From the NCBI RefSeq assembly GCF_029081005.1, contig NZ_JAJQTQ010000023.1:1-55287 (forward strand): 55,287 nucleotides of DNA, given 5' to 3'. A program made the translations under genes and the position numbers. The notes below the pieces were generated by a model, which was not told where the DNA came from, ran no database searches, and saw nothing but the letters and a program-made list of their open reading frames with translations. Numbering within the stretch: position 1 is the stretch's first letter; each line of letters opens with the position of its first letter. Shown piece by piece: positions 28,506-37,239 of this stretch. The DNA comes from Halomonas elongata. Its GTDB lineage: Bacteria > Pseudomonadota > Gammaproteobacteria > Pseudomonadales > Halomonadaceae.

Positions 28506-28571
28506 AGCCCGGCAAGCTTTCATGCCGGGTCAATCGCGGCACGATGATCGACTTGATCGCCAGGGAAACAG
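28506..28571 (+). repeat. dispersed repeat family B, internally deleted copy 3
   Basis: The left end (CCCGGCAAGCTTTCATGCCGG, then AATCGCGGCAC) and right end (CTTGATCGCCAGG) match the element at 51456-51626, with the middle lost. CCCGGCA-8-TGCCGGG forms a 7-bp hairpin. The copy lies between the -10 box and the satD start codon and so makes up nearly the whole 5' leader. Confidence 0.7.
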
Positions 28572-28575
28572 GTTT

Positions 28576-29217
28576 ATGCCCCAACGCATCGCCGTCCTCA
28601 CGGGCGACATCATCGACTCACGCCGCATCGCCGACAGTCGGCGCCTGCATGACGTGCTCGACGATACCCTCGAGCACCTGGCCTCGCATCACGACGGCCG
28701 CTACGAGCGCTTTCGCGGCGACGGTTTCCAGCTTGCCATGCCGACCGCCGAAGCGGCCCTGGACGTCGCCGTGGCACTGCGCGCGGCCCTGGTCATGCAC
28801 GGCGAGGCGCAACGCTGGGACGCCCGCGTGGCCGTCGCGGTCGGCGCCGATGCCTGGCGGCCCGACACGCCCCTGGCCGCCGCCGACGGGCCGGTCTTCG
28901 TGGCCTCGGGCCAGGGCCTCGACGCCCTCGACGACGAGGCCCATCTCGCCCTGGCGCTGGTCGACGCGCCCGAGGATGCCGGCCTCGCCCTGCTGATCCG
29001 CTACGTCGACGAGCTGATCGATGGCTGGTCCCGGCACGCCGCCGAGATCGCCCACCTGCGACTCTGGCACGATGAGTCCCAGCAGGCGCTGGCCGAGCGC
29101 CTGGGCATCCGCCAGCCCAGCGTCCACAAGCGTCTGCGCACCGCGCGCTGGGCGCTGCTGGCCGATACCCTGGCCTTCTTTCGTTCACGCCTGGCCAAGG
29201 AGGGCCCGTCATCATGA
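28576..29217 (+). CDS. satD: SatD family protein
   Basis: The 213-residue protein begins with IAVLTGDIIDSRRIADSRRL, the mark of the SatD family, followed by an alpha-beta region like a nucleotidyl-cyclase fold (YERFRGDGFQLAMPTAEAAL). It ends in a helix-turn-helix (ALAERLGIRQPSVHKRLRTARW). I chose ATG 28576 because the upstream in-frame codons lie in a repeat element. It overlaps the DUF3307 gene by 4 bases, a pairing seen widely. The molecular role is unknown; it is probably a regulator. Confidence 0.82.
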   Translation: MPQRIAVLTGDIIDSRRIADSRRLHDVLDDTLEHLASHHDGRYERFRGDGFQLAMPTAEAALDVAVALRAALVMHGEAQRWDARVAVAVGADAWRPDTPLAAADGPVFVASGQGLDALDDEAHLALALVDAPEDAGLALLIRYVDELIDGWSRHAAEIAHLRLWHDESQQALAERLGIRQPSVHKRLRTARWALLADTLAFFRSRLAKEGPSS

Positions 29218-29957
29218 CTGCCGCGACCGTCGCTACCCTGCTCGGCCTGGTGCTGGTGCATCTGGCCGGCGACTTCCTGCTCCAGCCTCGCCGCTGGGTG
29301 GAATCGCGCCAGGATCGCAAGGCACGCTCGGCGGCGCTCTACCTGCATGCCGGCCTGCATGGCGTACTGGTTCTGCTGGTCCTGCTGCTGGCCGGGGCCA
29401 GCATCGCCTTCACCCTGGCCGGCGCCCTGCTGGTCACGGTGAGTCACTGGCTGATCGACCTGGGCAAGTCGCACCTGGACCCCGGCAAGCTGCACTGGTT
29501 CCTGCTCGACCAGGCCCTTCACCTGCTGGTGCTGCTCGGCCTGTGGCTCGCCTGGGTCGATGGCGCGGCCCCGCTGACGGTGGCGCTGGCGTGGCTCACC
29601 CGACCCGAGACCCTGGGCCTGGCCGTGTCCTACCTGCTGGTCACCCGCCCCATGTCGCTGGCCATCGCGCTGGCCCTGCGTCCCTGGAGCCAGGACGTCA
29701 TCGACCCCGGCACCCTGGTGGCCGCCGGTGCCCGCATCGGCATGCTCGAACGCTTGCTGGTACTGACCCTGGTGCTGCAGGACGAACTCGCCGCCGTGGG
29801 CTTTCTGCTCACCGCCAAGTCGGTGCTTCGTTATGGCGACCTGCGCGAGCGCAAGGACCGCAAGCTCACCGAATACGTGCTGCTGGGCACCCTGCTGAGC
29901 ATCGCCACGACCCTGATCCTCGGGTTGCTGGTGCGCTCGCTGCTGTGGGGCGGCTGA
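29214..29957 (+). CDS. DUF3307 membrane protein
   Basis: The 247-residue integral membrane protein begins with the DUF3307 signature (LVLVHLAGDFLLQPRRWVESRQDRK) and has about six helices. An HWLIDLGKSHLD motif follows the third helix. It is translationally coupled to satD. Function unknown; the conserved pairing suggests that SatD controls it. Confidence 0.88.
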   Translation: MTAATVATLLGLVLVHLAGDFLLQPRRWVESRQDRKARSAALYLHAGLHGVLVLLVLLLAGASIAFTLAGALLVTVSHWLIDLGKSHLDPGKLHWFLLDQALHLLVLLGLWLAWVDGAAPLTVALAWLTRPETLGLAVSYLLVTRPMSLAIALALRPWSQDVIDPGTLVAAGARIGMLERLLVLTLVLQDELAAVGFLLTAKSVLRYGDLRERKDRKLTEYVLLGTLLSIATTLILGLLVRSLLWGG

Positions 29958-29960
29958 CCC

Positions 29961-30899
29961 ATGGGTCTGCAACGCCTCTCCGGCCTCCTGCGGTGTGCCC
30001 TGTTGGTACCGACCGTTCTGCTGTCGACCGCTCTGCTGACGGCCTGCAGCGGGTCCGGCACGTCGGATCCCGGCTACCGGCTCGATCACGACTACCCGGC
30101 CCGCGCCCATGACAGCCGGGTGCAGCAGCTTATTCTGCACTATACCGACGAGAACGAACCCAACTCGCTGGCCATTCTGACCGGCCCCAGGGTCAGCAGC
30201 CACTACCTGCTGCCGGTGCCGTCACCACGCGGCGAGCGTCGTGTCTATCGACTGGTCGACGAGTCGCGCCGAGCCTGGCATGCCGGTGCCAGTCGCTGGC
30301 GCGGGCAGAGCGGCCTCAACGCCACCTCCATCGGCATCGAGATCGTCAATGACGGCCCCGAACTCGATGCCGCCACCCTGTCCCGCCGGTTGGCAGACAA
30401 GGACGCCGAGCCGCCACGCTGGGCGCCCTATCCCGACGCCCAGGTCGAGACACTGATCGCCCTGCTTCGTGACGTCGTCGAGCGACACGACATCGCGCCC
30501 GAGAATATCCTCGGCCATGCCGACATCGCCCCCGAACGCAAGATCGACCCGGGCCCGGCCTTTCCCTGGCAGCGGCTGCACGAGGCGGGTATCGGCGCCT
30601 GGCCCGATGCCGACAAGGTGGCGCATTATCGTCGCCGTTTCGCCGAGCGACCGCCCGACCTGGCGACCCTGCAGGCGGCGCTGGCCGAATGGGGTTATGC
30701 GCTCGCCCCGAGCGGAAGGCTCGACGAGCGCACCCGCGCCGTGTTGCGCGCCTTCCAGATGCACTTTCGTCCGGCCGATTACCGGGGGCTGCCGGACGTC
30801 GAGAGCGCCGCGCGACTCTGGGCGCTGCTGGCGACCTATCGCCCCGTGGCCCTTGAGCGACTGGACACGCCGACACGGATGAACGACGTCAATCCGTGA
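29961..30899 (+). CDS. amiD: N-acetylmuramoyl-L-alanine amidase lipoprotein, AmiD type
   Basis: The 312-residue lipoprotein cleaves the amide bond between muramic acid and the peptide in peptidoglycan fragments. A lipobox ends at Cys29 (LSTALLTAC). The amidase_2 domain has zinc ligands His60 (LILHYTDEN), the HADIAPERKIDPGPAF histidine and aspartate, and a C-terminal peptidoglycan-binding repeat (about 230-295). It follows the DUF3307 gene by 3 bases and overlaps the convergent XRE gene by 11 bases. Confidence 0.9.
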   Translation: MGLQRLSGLLRCALLVPTVLLSTALLTACSGSGTSDPGYRLDHDYPARAHDSRVQQLILHYTDENEPNSLAILTGPRVSSHYLLPVPSPRGERRVYRLVDESRRAWHAGASRWRGQSGLNATSIGIEIVNDGPELDAATLSRRLADKDAEPPRWAPYPDAQVETLIALLRDVVERHDIAPENILGHADIAPERKIDPGPAFPWQRLHEAGIGAWPDADKVAHYRRRFAERPPDLATLQAALAEWGYALAPSGRLDERTRAVLRAFQMHFRPADYRGLPDVESAARLWALLATYRPVALERLDTPTRMNDVNP

Positions 30900-31464
30900 G
30901 AGGGTCGCTGTCGCGCGGATAGTGAATCACGTTGTGAAAGCGGGTCGGTGTCGCGGCGGCATTGCGATAGGCGTGGGGCCGGTCGGCGGCGAAGCGCAAC
31001 CCTTCGCCCGGCGCCAGCCGCTGCCAGTCGTCGTCCAGGCGCATATCGAGCTCGCCTTCGATCACCACCAGGTGTTCCACCACCCCCGGCGCATGGGGGG
31101 CCGACTCGCTGACCGCCCCCCGCGCCAGGGTGATCACGAACAGCTCGAAGCTCAGTAACGGATCGAAGGGAAACAGCGGCTCCACCTGCATGCCGGCGGC
31201 GTCTTCCCCCCAGGCCGCCTCGGCGCCATGACGCACCCTTTCCGAGGCCGCCGCGCCACCGACCAGCAGGCTGGAAAAGGACACCCGAAACCCGCTGGCG
31301 AGCTTCCACAGCGTGGCCACCGTGGGGCTGGATTCACCGCGCTCGATCTGTCCCAGCATGGCCTTGCTGACGCCGGTCTCCCGCGCGGTACGATCCAGGC
31401 TCCAGCCCTGCTGCTGACGCAGCAACCGCAGCGTCGCCGCAATATGTCGGCCAATATCGTCCAT
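30889..31464 (-). CDS. XRE family regulator with cupin domain
   Basis: This 191-residue regulator has an N-terminal HTH (TLRLLRQQQGWSLDRTARETGVSKAMLGQIERGE) and a C-terminal cupin (APGVVEHLVVIEGELDMRLDDDWQRLAPGEGLRFAADRPHAYRN; shortened here). ATG 31464 excludes an upstream extension into the heptamer array. It is divergent from the BenE transporter gene with operator-like repeats nearby, so it probably controls benE and itself. Confidence 0.9.
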   Translation of the reverse strand: MDDIGRHIAATLRLLRQQQGWSLDRTARETGVSKAMLGQIERGESSPTVATLWKLASGFRVSFSSLLVGGAAASERVRHGAEAAWGEDAAGMQVEPLFPFDPLLSFELFVITLARGAVSESAPHAPGVVEHLVVIEGELDMRLDDDWQRLAPGEGLRFAADRPHAYRNAAATPTRFHNVIHYPRDSDPLTD

Positions 31465-31500
31465 TCGGTTCCACCCCTCACACGTCTCGGCCCGCAACTC

Positions 31501-31640
31501 GAAGCTCGAAGCTCGAAGCTCGAAGCTCGAAGCTCGAAGCTCGAAGCTCGAAGCTCGAAGCTCGTAGCTCGTAGCTCGTAGCTCGTAGCTCGTAGCTCGT
31601 AGCTCGTAGCTCGTAGCTCGTAGCTCGTAGCTCGTAGCTC
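31501..31640 (+). repeat. heptamer array: 9 GAAGCTC then 11 GTAGCTC units
   Basis: Twenty perfect tandem heptamers fill 140 bp between the XRE gene and benE. The first nine are GAAGCTC (31501-31563) and the last eleven GTAGCTC (31564-31640); the two types are completely segregated. Because 7 is not a multiple of 3, all frames are open, giving false SKLEARS- and SYELRAT-type repeat proteins. Unit number probably varies by slippage. Confidence 0.97.
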
Positions 31641-31645
31641 GGATT

Positions 31646-31706
31646 GTACGCGATAACGCACGATGCTATCTTGCCGAACTCGTCCAGGACGTGCGCTATA
31701 ACGCAC
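31646..31706. promoter_or_regulatory. paired 16-bp operator-like sites upstream of benE
   Basis: GTACGCGATAACGCAC (31646-31661) and GTGCGCTATAACGCAC (31691-31706) share a 10-base right half (.ATAACGCAC); the second is a palindrome with GTGCG/CGCAC arms. The centres are 45 bases apart, about four helical turns. They are likely binding sites for the adjacent XRE-cupin regulator. Confidence 0.55.
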
Positions 31707-31730
31707 ATCCATCCATGAGAGCCTCGAACC

Positions 31731-32921
31731 ATGCCCAGCCCTCACTCGACAAGCCGGCTTGCACCGCTCGGCGACATCACGCTTTCCACCCTGACGGCGG
31801 GGTTCATCGCCGTGCTGATCGGCTATACCAGCTCGGCGGTGATCATCTTCCAGGCCGCCGAGGCGGCCGGGGCCAGCCAGGCGCAGATCGGCTCCTGGAT
31901 GTGGGCACTGGGGATCGGCTCGGGGCTGACCACCATCGTCTTCTCGTGGCGCTACCGCATGCCGCTGCTCACCGCCTGGTCGACGCCCGGCGCGGCCCTG
32001 CTGGCCACCAGCCTGCCCGGCGTGGCCATGAGCGACGCCATCGGCGCCTTCCTGTTCTCGGCACTGTTGATCACCCTGTGCGGCGTGACCGGCCTGTTCG
32101 AGCGCCTGATGCATCGCCTGCCCCGCGCCCTGGCCTCGGCACTGCTGGCCGGCGTGCTGTTGCGCTTCGGGCTCGACCTGTTCATGGCCATGGAGCACGA
32201 CCTGATTCTGCCTCTGGCAATGTGTCTCGCCTATCTCGCGGGCAAGCGCTTCTGGCCGCGCTACGCCATCCCGATGGTGCTGGCCGTCGGCATCGCCATG
32301 GCACTGTTCGAGGGCTCGCTGCATCTGGGCGAGGTCACGCCCGCCCTGGCCAGCCCGGACTTCATCATGCCGAGCTTTTCGCTCTCCGCGATAATCGGCG
32401 TGGGCGTGCCGCTGTTCGTGGTCACTATGGCCTCCCAGAACCTGCCCGGCATCGCCGCCATCCGCGCCGCCGGCTATGCCCCGCCGATCTCGCCGTTGAT
32501 CGGCGGCACCGGTGTCACCACCCTGGCACTGGCCCCGTTCGGCGGCTTCGCGCTCAACCTGGCGGCGATCAGCGCGGCGGTCTGCCAGGGGCCCGAGGCC
32601 CACGCCGATCCCGCGCGCCGTTATACTGCCGGGATCGCCGCCGGCGGCTTCTATCTGTTGCTCGGCCTGTTCGGCGCCACCGTCACCTCGCTGTTCGCCG
32701 CCTTCCCGGCCGAACTGGTGATGGCCGTGGCCGGACTCGCCCTGCTGCCGACTCTCGGCGGGGGCCTGGCCGACGCCCTGGGGGACCCCGAGCATCGCGA
32801 TGCCGCCCTGGTCACCTTCCTCATCACCGCCTCGGGCATCGCGCTGGCCGGCATCGGCGCCGCCTTCTGGGGCCTGGTGGGCGGCCTCGTCACCCTCTGG
32901 GTACTGCGCCGCCGAGCCTGA
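31731..32921 (+). CDS. benE: BenE family transporter
   Basis: The 396-residue membrane protein has about 12 helices and the BenE pattern (LTAGFIAVLIGYTSSAVIIFQAAEAAGAS; SWRYRMPLLTAWSTPGAALL; MASQNLPGIAAIRAAGY). The family was named for a benzoate:H+ symporter, but the substrate range of most members is untested. No aromatic degradation genes are nearby, so benzoate should not be assumed. Confidence 0.88.
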   Translation: MPSPHSTSRLAPLGDITLSTLTAGFIAVLIGYTSSAVIIFQAAEAAGASQAQIGSWMWALGIGSGLTTIVFSWRYRMPLLTAWSTPGAALLATSLPGVAMSDAIGAFLFSALLITLCGVTGLFERLMHRLPRALASALLAGVLLRFGLDLFMAMEHDLILPLAMCLAYLAGKRFWPRYAIPMVLAVGIAMALFEGSLHLGEVTPALASPDFIMPSFSLSAIIGVGVPLFVVTMASQNLPGIAAIRAAGYAPPISPLIGGTGVTTLALAPFGGFALNLAAISAAVCQGPEAHADPARRYTAGIAAGGFYLLLGLFGATVTSLFAAFPAELVMAVAGLALLPTLGGGLADALGDPEHRDAALVTFLITASGIALAGIGAAFWGLVGGLVTLWVLRRRA

Positions 32922-33054
32922 CGAATGTCGCCGACTCGGCAAGAGACGTCGTCGCGGCGATGGGCAGCCCGGCGCCGGCCTGATAGGGTCATGACAGAAC
33001 TGCAGCGCTGACGCGCCGTCCGAGCGATCCCCGACATCGTCGACGAGAAATGCC

Positions 33055-33651
33055 ATGCCGACACCACGACTGACGACATGCCAAGGGACGGACATCGTCC
33101 CTTACCTGGAAGATCTCGCGAGCCTGCGCATCCGCGTCTTCCGCGACTATCCCTATCTGTATGACGGCGACCCGACCTACGAAGCCGACTATCTCAAGCG
33201 CTACGCCGACAACCCGCGCAGTCTCTTCGTGCTGGCCCTGGACGGCGAACGCCTGGTCGGCGCCTCCACCGCCCAGCCCCTGGCCGACGAGCTGGAGGAA
33301 TTCCGCGCGCCCTTCAAGCGGGCCGGCTACCGGGTCGAGGACGTCTTCTACTATGGCGAGTCGGTCCTGCTGCCCGACTATCGCGGCACCGGGCTCGGCC
33401 ACGCCTTCATGGATGCCCGGGAGCGACACGCCGCCGCGGCCGGCTTCGCTCTAGTCGCCTTCTGCGCCGTGGAGCGACCGGACGACCACCCGCGTCGTCC
33501 GGCCGATTATCGCCCTCTGCACGACTTCTGGCAGGGTCGAGGCTACCGACGGATGCCCGAACTCGCCACGACCTTCGCCTGGAAGGACCTCGACAACACC
33601 GAGGAGACCGACAAGCCCATGGTCTTCTGGCTGCGGGAGACCCCGACATGA
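33055..33651 (+). CDS. GNAT family N-acetyltransferase
   Basis: The 198-residue acetyltransferase shows LRIRVFRDYPYLYDGDPTYEADYL at the N-terminus, a YYGESVLLPDYRGTGLGHAFM acetyl-CoA binding segment and FWQGRGYRRMPELATTF near the C-terminus. Substrate unknown. Its stop overlaps the next gene by 4 bases, so it works or is expressed with the carbon-nitrogen hydrolase. Confidence 0.88.
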   Translation: MPTPRLTTCQGTDIVPYLEDLASLRIRVFRDYPYLYDGDPTYEADYLKRYADNPRSLFVLALDGERLVGASTAQPLADELEEFRAPFKRAGYRVEDVFYYGESVLLPDYRGTGLGHAFMDARERHAAAAGFALVAFCAVERPDDHPRRPADYRPLHDFWQGRGYRRMPELATTFAWKDLDNTEETDKPMVFWLRETPT

Positions 33652-34568
33652 GCGATGCCATCCTCCGCGTGGCCACGGCCCAGTACCCCATCGAGGCCTT
33701 CGATGATATCGAGGCCTTCCGCGCCAAGGCCGCCCGCTGGGTGCATGACGCCACGAGCCGGGGCGCCGAGCTGCTGGTGTTTCCGGAATACGGCGGCATG
33801 GAGCTGACCTCCTTGCTGCCCGACGCCGAGCGCGACGACCTCCAGGCCCAGCTGCACGGTCTGCAGCCCTGGCGCGAGGCCTTCCACGACACCTGGCGGC
33901 AACTCGCCCTCGCCCATGGCGTGACCCTGCTTGCACCCTCCCTGCCCTGGCAGCGCGAGGACGGCCGTTTCGTCAATCGCGCCTGGCTGTTCACTCCCGA
34001 CGGCGGCGCCGACTGTCAGGACAAGCAGTTGATGACGCGGTTCGAAGCCAATGAATGGGGTATCTCGCCGGGCGAAGGCCTGCGCGTATTCGACACCCCG
34101 GCGGGGCGTCTCGGTATCCTGATCTGCTACGACAGCGAGTTCCCGCTGCTCGCGCGGGCGCAGATCGAGGCCGGGGCCGACCTGCTGCTGGTGCCCAGTT
34201 GCACCGACACCCAGGCCGGCTACCAGCGTGTCAGGCTCAGCGCCCAGGCCCGGGCCATCGAACAGCAGGTGGCGGTGATCCACTCGCCCACCGTGGGCGA
34301 GGCATTGTGGTCACCGGCGGTGGATATCAACATCGGCCATGCCGCCGTCTACACACCTTGCGACCGGGGCTTCCCACCGGACGGCATCCTGGTGAAGAGC
34401 ACCGACGCCACCCCGGGCTGGCAATTCGCCACGCTCGACCTCGGCGCCATCGCCGCCCTGCGCGAGCGCGGCCAGGTCGACAACCACGCCGACTGGACGC
34501 GTCAGCTCGAGCGACTCGAGTCAGGCGTACACTTATCATTATCTAAAAAGTCGACGAGCGCCGGTTGA
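33648..34568 (+). CDS. carbon-nitrogen hydrolase (nitrilase superfamily)
   Basis: The 306-residue hydrolase has the complete catalytic triad of the superfamily: Glu47 (VFPEYGGMEL), Lys126 (DCQDKQLM) and Cys160 (ILICYDSEFP). It likely cleaves an amide; GNAT-amidase pairs often acylate and deacylate an amine. The last residues (SKKSTSAG) and the stop come from a family A repeat fragment that has replaced the original C-terminus. Confidence 0.88.
   Translation: MSDAILRVATAQYPIEAFDDIEAFRAKAARWVHDATSRGAELLVFPEYGGMELTSLLPDAERDDLQAQLHGLQPWREAFHDTWRQLALAHGVTLLAPSLPWQREDGRFVNRAWLFTPDGGADCQDKQLMTRFEANEWGISPGEGLRVFDTPAGRLGILICYDSEFPLLARAQIEAGADLLLVPSCTDTQAGYQRVRLSAQARAIEQQVAVIHSPTVGEALWSPAVDINIGHAAVYTPCDRGFPPDGILVKSTDATPGWQFATLDLGAIAALRERGQVDNHADWTRQLERLESGVHLSLSKKSTSAG
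34541..34568 (+). repeat. fragment of family A element
   Basis: AAAAAGTCGACGAGCG.CGGT matches the left end of the copy at 22711. It covers the last codons and stop of the nitrilase-family gene. No right end is recognisable. Confidence 0.55.
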
Positions 34569-34685
34569 GCTAAGTCCGAGCTTTTGCCGCTTAACCCGCC
34601 ACACCGTACAATGCCATGATATCCCGCCTTGCGCGGCTACATTCATGCTCACGACAAGCCCCAGACTCGAGGTGACCCAGGACCC

Positions 34686-36407
34686 ATGCGCGCCAGTCAA
34701 CTTCTGATAGCCACCCTGAAGGAAACCCCCGCCGACGCCGACATCGTCAGCCATCAGCTGATGCTGCGCGCCGGCATGATCCGCCGCCTCAACTCGGGAC
34801 TCTATACCTGGCTGCCTCTGGGGCTGCGCACGCTCCGCAAGGTCGAGAACATCGTCCGCGAAGAGATGGACCGCGCCGGCGCCCAGGAAGTCCTGATGCC
34901 CGCGATCCAACCGGCGGAGCTCTGGCAGGAATCCGGCCGCTGGGACCAGTACGGCGACCTGCTGCTGCGAATCCGCGACCGCCACGACCGCGACTTCTGC
35001 TACGGCCCGACCCACGAGGAAGTCATCACCGACCTGGTGCGCAACGAGTTACGGTCCTACAAGCAGGTGCCGTCCAACTTCTACCAGATCCAGACCAAGT
35101 TCCGCGATGAGACCCGCCCGCGCTTCGGGGTGATGCGTGCCCGCGAGTTCATCATGAAGGACGCCTACTCCTTCGATGTCGACCAGGCCGGCCTGCAGCG
35201 TTCCTATGACGCCATGTACGACGCCTATGTGCGTATCTTCACGCGCCTTGGGCTGGACTTCCGTGCCGTGGAGGCCGACAACGGCGATATCGGCGGCAGC
35301 GGCTCCCACGAATTCCAGGTGCTGGCGGACTCCGGCGAGGATGCGGTCATCTTCTCCACCTCCTCCGACTACGCCGCCAACATCGAGAAGGCCGAGGCAC
35401 TGCCCGCTCCCCTGGGCGAGACACCCGAGCGTGCGGCCCCCCAGGAAGAACTGCGCCTGGTCGACACTCCGAATGCGCGCACCATCGCCACCCTGGTCGA
35501 GCAGCACGGCCTGCCCATCGAGAAGACCATCAAGACGCTGATGGTGCACGGCACCGAAGGCGGATTGGTCGCCCTGCTGGTACGCGGCGATCACGAGCTC
35601 AACGAGGTCAAGGCCGAGAACCTCCCCGAGGTCGCCGCTCCCCTGACCATGGCCAGCGAGGAAGAGATTCGCGCGGCGGTAGGCGCCGGCCCCGGCTCGC
35701 TCGGCCCGGTGAACCTGGAGATGCCGCTGATCATCGACCGCAGCGTGGCGCTGATGAGCGACTTCGGCGCCGGCGCCAACGTCGACGGCAAGCACTACTT
35801 CGGCATCAACTGGGAGCGCGACGTCGCCCTGCCCAAGGTCGCCGACCTGCGCAACGTGGTCGAGGGCGACCCCTCGCCGGACGGCCAGGGCACGCTTTCC
35901 ATCGCCCGCGGCATCGAGGTCGGCCACGTCTTCCAGCTCGGCACCAAGTACTCCACGGCGATGAACGCCACCGTGCTCGACGACAACGGCCAGGCCGTGC
36001 CCCTGCTGATGGGCTGCTACGGCATCGGCGTGACCCGGGTCGTCGCCGCCGCCATCGAGCAGAACCACGACGACGCCGGCATCATCTGGCCAGACGCCAT
36101 CGCGCCCTTCAACGTCGCCCTGGTGCCGATGAACGCCCACAAGTCCCAGCGCGTGCGCGACGAGAGCGAACGCCTCTACCAGGCCCTCTCCGACGCCGGC
36201 CTCGACGTCCTGATCGACGACCGCGACCTGCGCCCCGGCGTGCGCTTCGCCGACCAGGAACTGATGGGCATCCCCCACCGCATCGTCATCGGCGACCGCA
36301 GCCTCGACAAGGGCGAACTCGAGTACAAGGGCCGCCGCGACAGCGACGTCACCATGATCCCCATCGACGACGTCATCGCCTTCCTGCGCGAGAAGATCAA
36401 CGGCTGA
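34686..36407 (+). CDS. proS: prolyl-tRNA synthetase
   Basis: ProS charges tRNA-Pro. The 573-residue protein is the bacterial class II form: [20 protein letters not shown], motif 2 ([26 protein letters not shown], shortened), the inserted editing domain (about 225-405; [23 protein letters not shown]) and motif 3 ([13 protein letters not shown]). I chose ATG 34686 because it matches the conserved N-terminus. An intrinsic terminator follows. Confidence 0.97.
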   Translation: MRASQLLIATLKETPADADIVSHQLMLRAGMIRRLNSGLYTWLPLGLRTLRKVENIVREEMDRAGAQEVLMPAIQPAELWQESGRWDQYGDLLLRIRDRHDRDFCYGPTHEEVITDLVRNELRSYKQVPSNFYQIQTKFRDETRPRFGVMRAREFIMKDAYSFDVDQAGLQRSYDAMYDAYVRIFTRLGLDFRAVEADNGDIGGSGSHEFQVLADSGEDAVIFSTSSDYAANIEKAEALPAPLGETPERAAPQEELRLVDTPNARTIATLVEQHGLPIEKTIKTLMVHGTEGGLVALLVRGDHELNEVKAENLPEVAAPLTMASEEEIRAAVGAGPGSLGPVNLEMPLIIDRSVALMSDFGAGANVDGKHYFGINWERDVALPKVADLRNVVEGDPSPDGQGTLSIARGIEVGHVFQLGTKYSTAMNATVLDDNGQAVPLLMGCYGIGVTRVVAAAIEQNHDDAGIIWPDAIAPFNVALVPMNAHKSQRVRDESERLYQALSDAGLDVLIDDRDLRPGVRFADQELMGIPHRIVIGDRSLDKGELEYKGRRDSDVTMIPIDDVIAFLREKING

Positions 36408-36445
36408 TCCAGCGCATCGCGCGCAAACCTTCGATGCGCCATAAG

Positions 36446-36491
36446 AAACCCCGCCAGGCTTCGAGCAACACTCGAGCCTGTCGGGGTTTTT
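36446..36491 (+). terminator. proS terminator
   Basis: AAACCCCG ... AGGCT and AGCCT ... CGGGGTTTTT form an interrupted stem with a terminal T run, 38 bases after the proS stop. Its complement also ends in a T tract towards proS, but the minus-strand phnA-like gene ends just to the right, so the hairpin can serve both. Confidence 0.85.
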
Positions 36492-36503
36492 ATTGACCGC
36501 TAT

Positions 36504-36839
36504 TCAGGCCTTCTTGACGAAACTGGCGGTCACCATCATGTCACCTGCCCCATCGACCTTGCAGTCCAACTGGTGATCCTTGCTGTCCTTGATACGCCGG
36601 ATAAAGGCCCGGGTGCCAATCTTCATGACCTGCGAGCTGCTCTTGACCTTGAGGTCCTTGACCAGCGTGACCTTGTCACCTTCGGACAGGAGCGTCCCAT
36701 TGGCATCCTTGACTGCCACGACGTCTTCGACCTCCACCTCCGCGGGGTTCCACTCGTGTGCACACTCGGGGCACACGAGATGGCTCTGATCCTGGTACAC
36801 GAACTCGGACTGACACTGAGGGCAAGGCGGTAACGACAT
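36504..36839 (-). CDS. yjdM: PhnA/YjdM family zinc-ribbon protein
   Basis: The 111-residue protein has an N-terminal zinc ribbon (Cys6, Cys9, Cys23, Cys26) and the PhnA C-terminal SH3-like domain (VKDANGTLLSEGDKVTLVKDLKVK; RIKDSKDHQLDCKVDG). Despite the old name it is not required for phosphonate use in E. coli, and its role is unknown. ATG 36839 gives the conserved MSLPPCPQC start. Confidence 0.93.
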   Translation of the reverse strand: MSLPPCPQCQSEFVYQDQSHLVCPECAHEWNPAEVEVEDVVAVKDANGTLLSEGDKVTLVKDLKVKSSSQVMKIGTRAFIRRIKDSKDHQLDCKVDGAGDMMVTASFVKKA

Positions 36840-36996
36840 GGCGACATCTCTGGTGTAATCGACCGCACAGGATACTGCGCCTTCATGGCATTGGCGAGGC
36901 CGACATGCCTCACACGCATTGTCACCCAATGCCCTTACGACATATCGTCGACCGCTTTCCGGATAGACAAGCCTGCCGCCGGCTGAAAACGTTGCC

Positions 36997-37239
36997 ATGT
37001 TAGAGCTCAGAGACTACCGAAGACCCGAGACCAAGGTGACAGTCGAGAAGAGCAGCTTCCTGGCTAGCATCCTCTGCAATGCGAACGCAAAGCCGCCGAA
37101 GGGCCTGGAACAGTTCCCAGACCATGTGATCGGCGACGTGAGCATGCGAGCCGTAGGTATGCCTGCGCCGGATCAACACTTATACTCATATCGGCTCCTC
37201 ACTGCACAAGGCTGGCAGTTACGACTGGTTTTCTGTTAA
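36997..37239 (+). CDS. small open frame of unknown nature
   Basis: An 80-codon frame begins at ATG 36997 (MLELRDYRRPETKV) and ends one codon before the end of the first array gene on the other strand. I do not recognise a family. It has no clear ribosome binding site. It may be a remnant of the sequence that bordered the cassette array, or not a gene. Confidence 0.25.
   Translation: MLELRDYRRPETKVTVEKSSFLASILCNANAKPPKGLEQFPDHVIGDVSMRAVGMPAPDQHLYSYRLLTAQGWQLRLVFC

Noticed and set aside
31501..31640. Tandem repeat considered as a CRISPR array
   Set aside because: The unit is 7 bases with no spacers and there are no cas genes.
31228..33095. Long repeat proteins of the SKLEARS and SYELRAT kind read across the heptamer array
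   Set aside because: A 7-base unit keeps every frame open; the frames join the regulator or the antisense of benE and have no start site or family support.
35676..35686. GGCGGTAG sequence within proS
   Set aside because: It is inside a core gene and followed by GCG instead of CGT; chance in GC-rich DNA.
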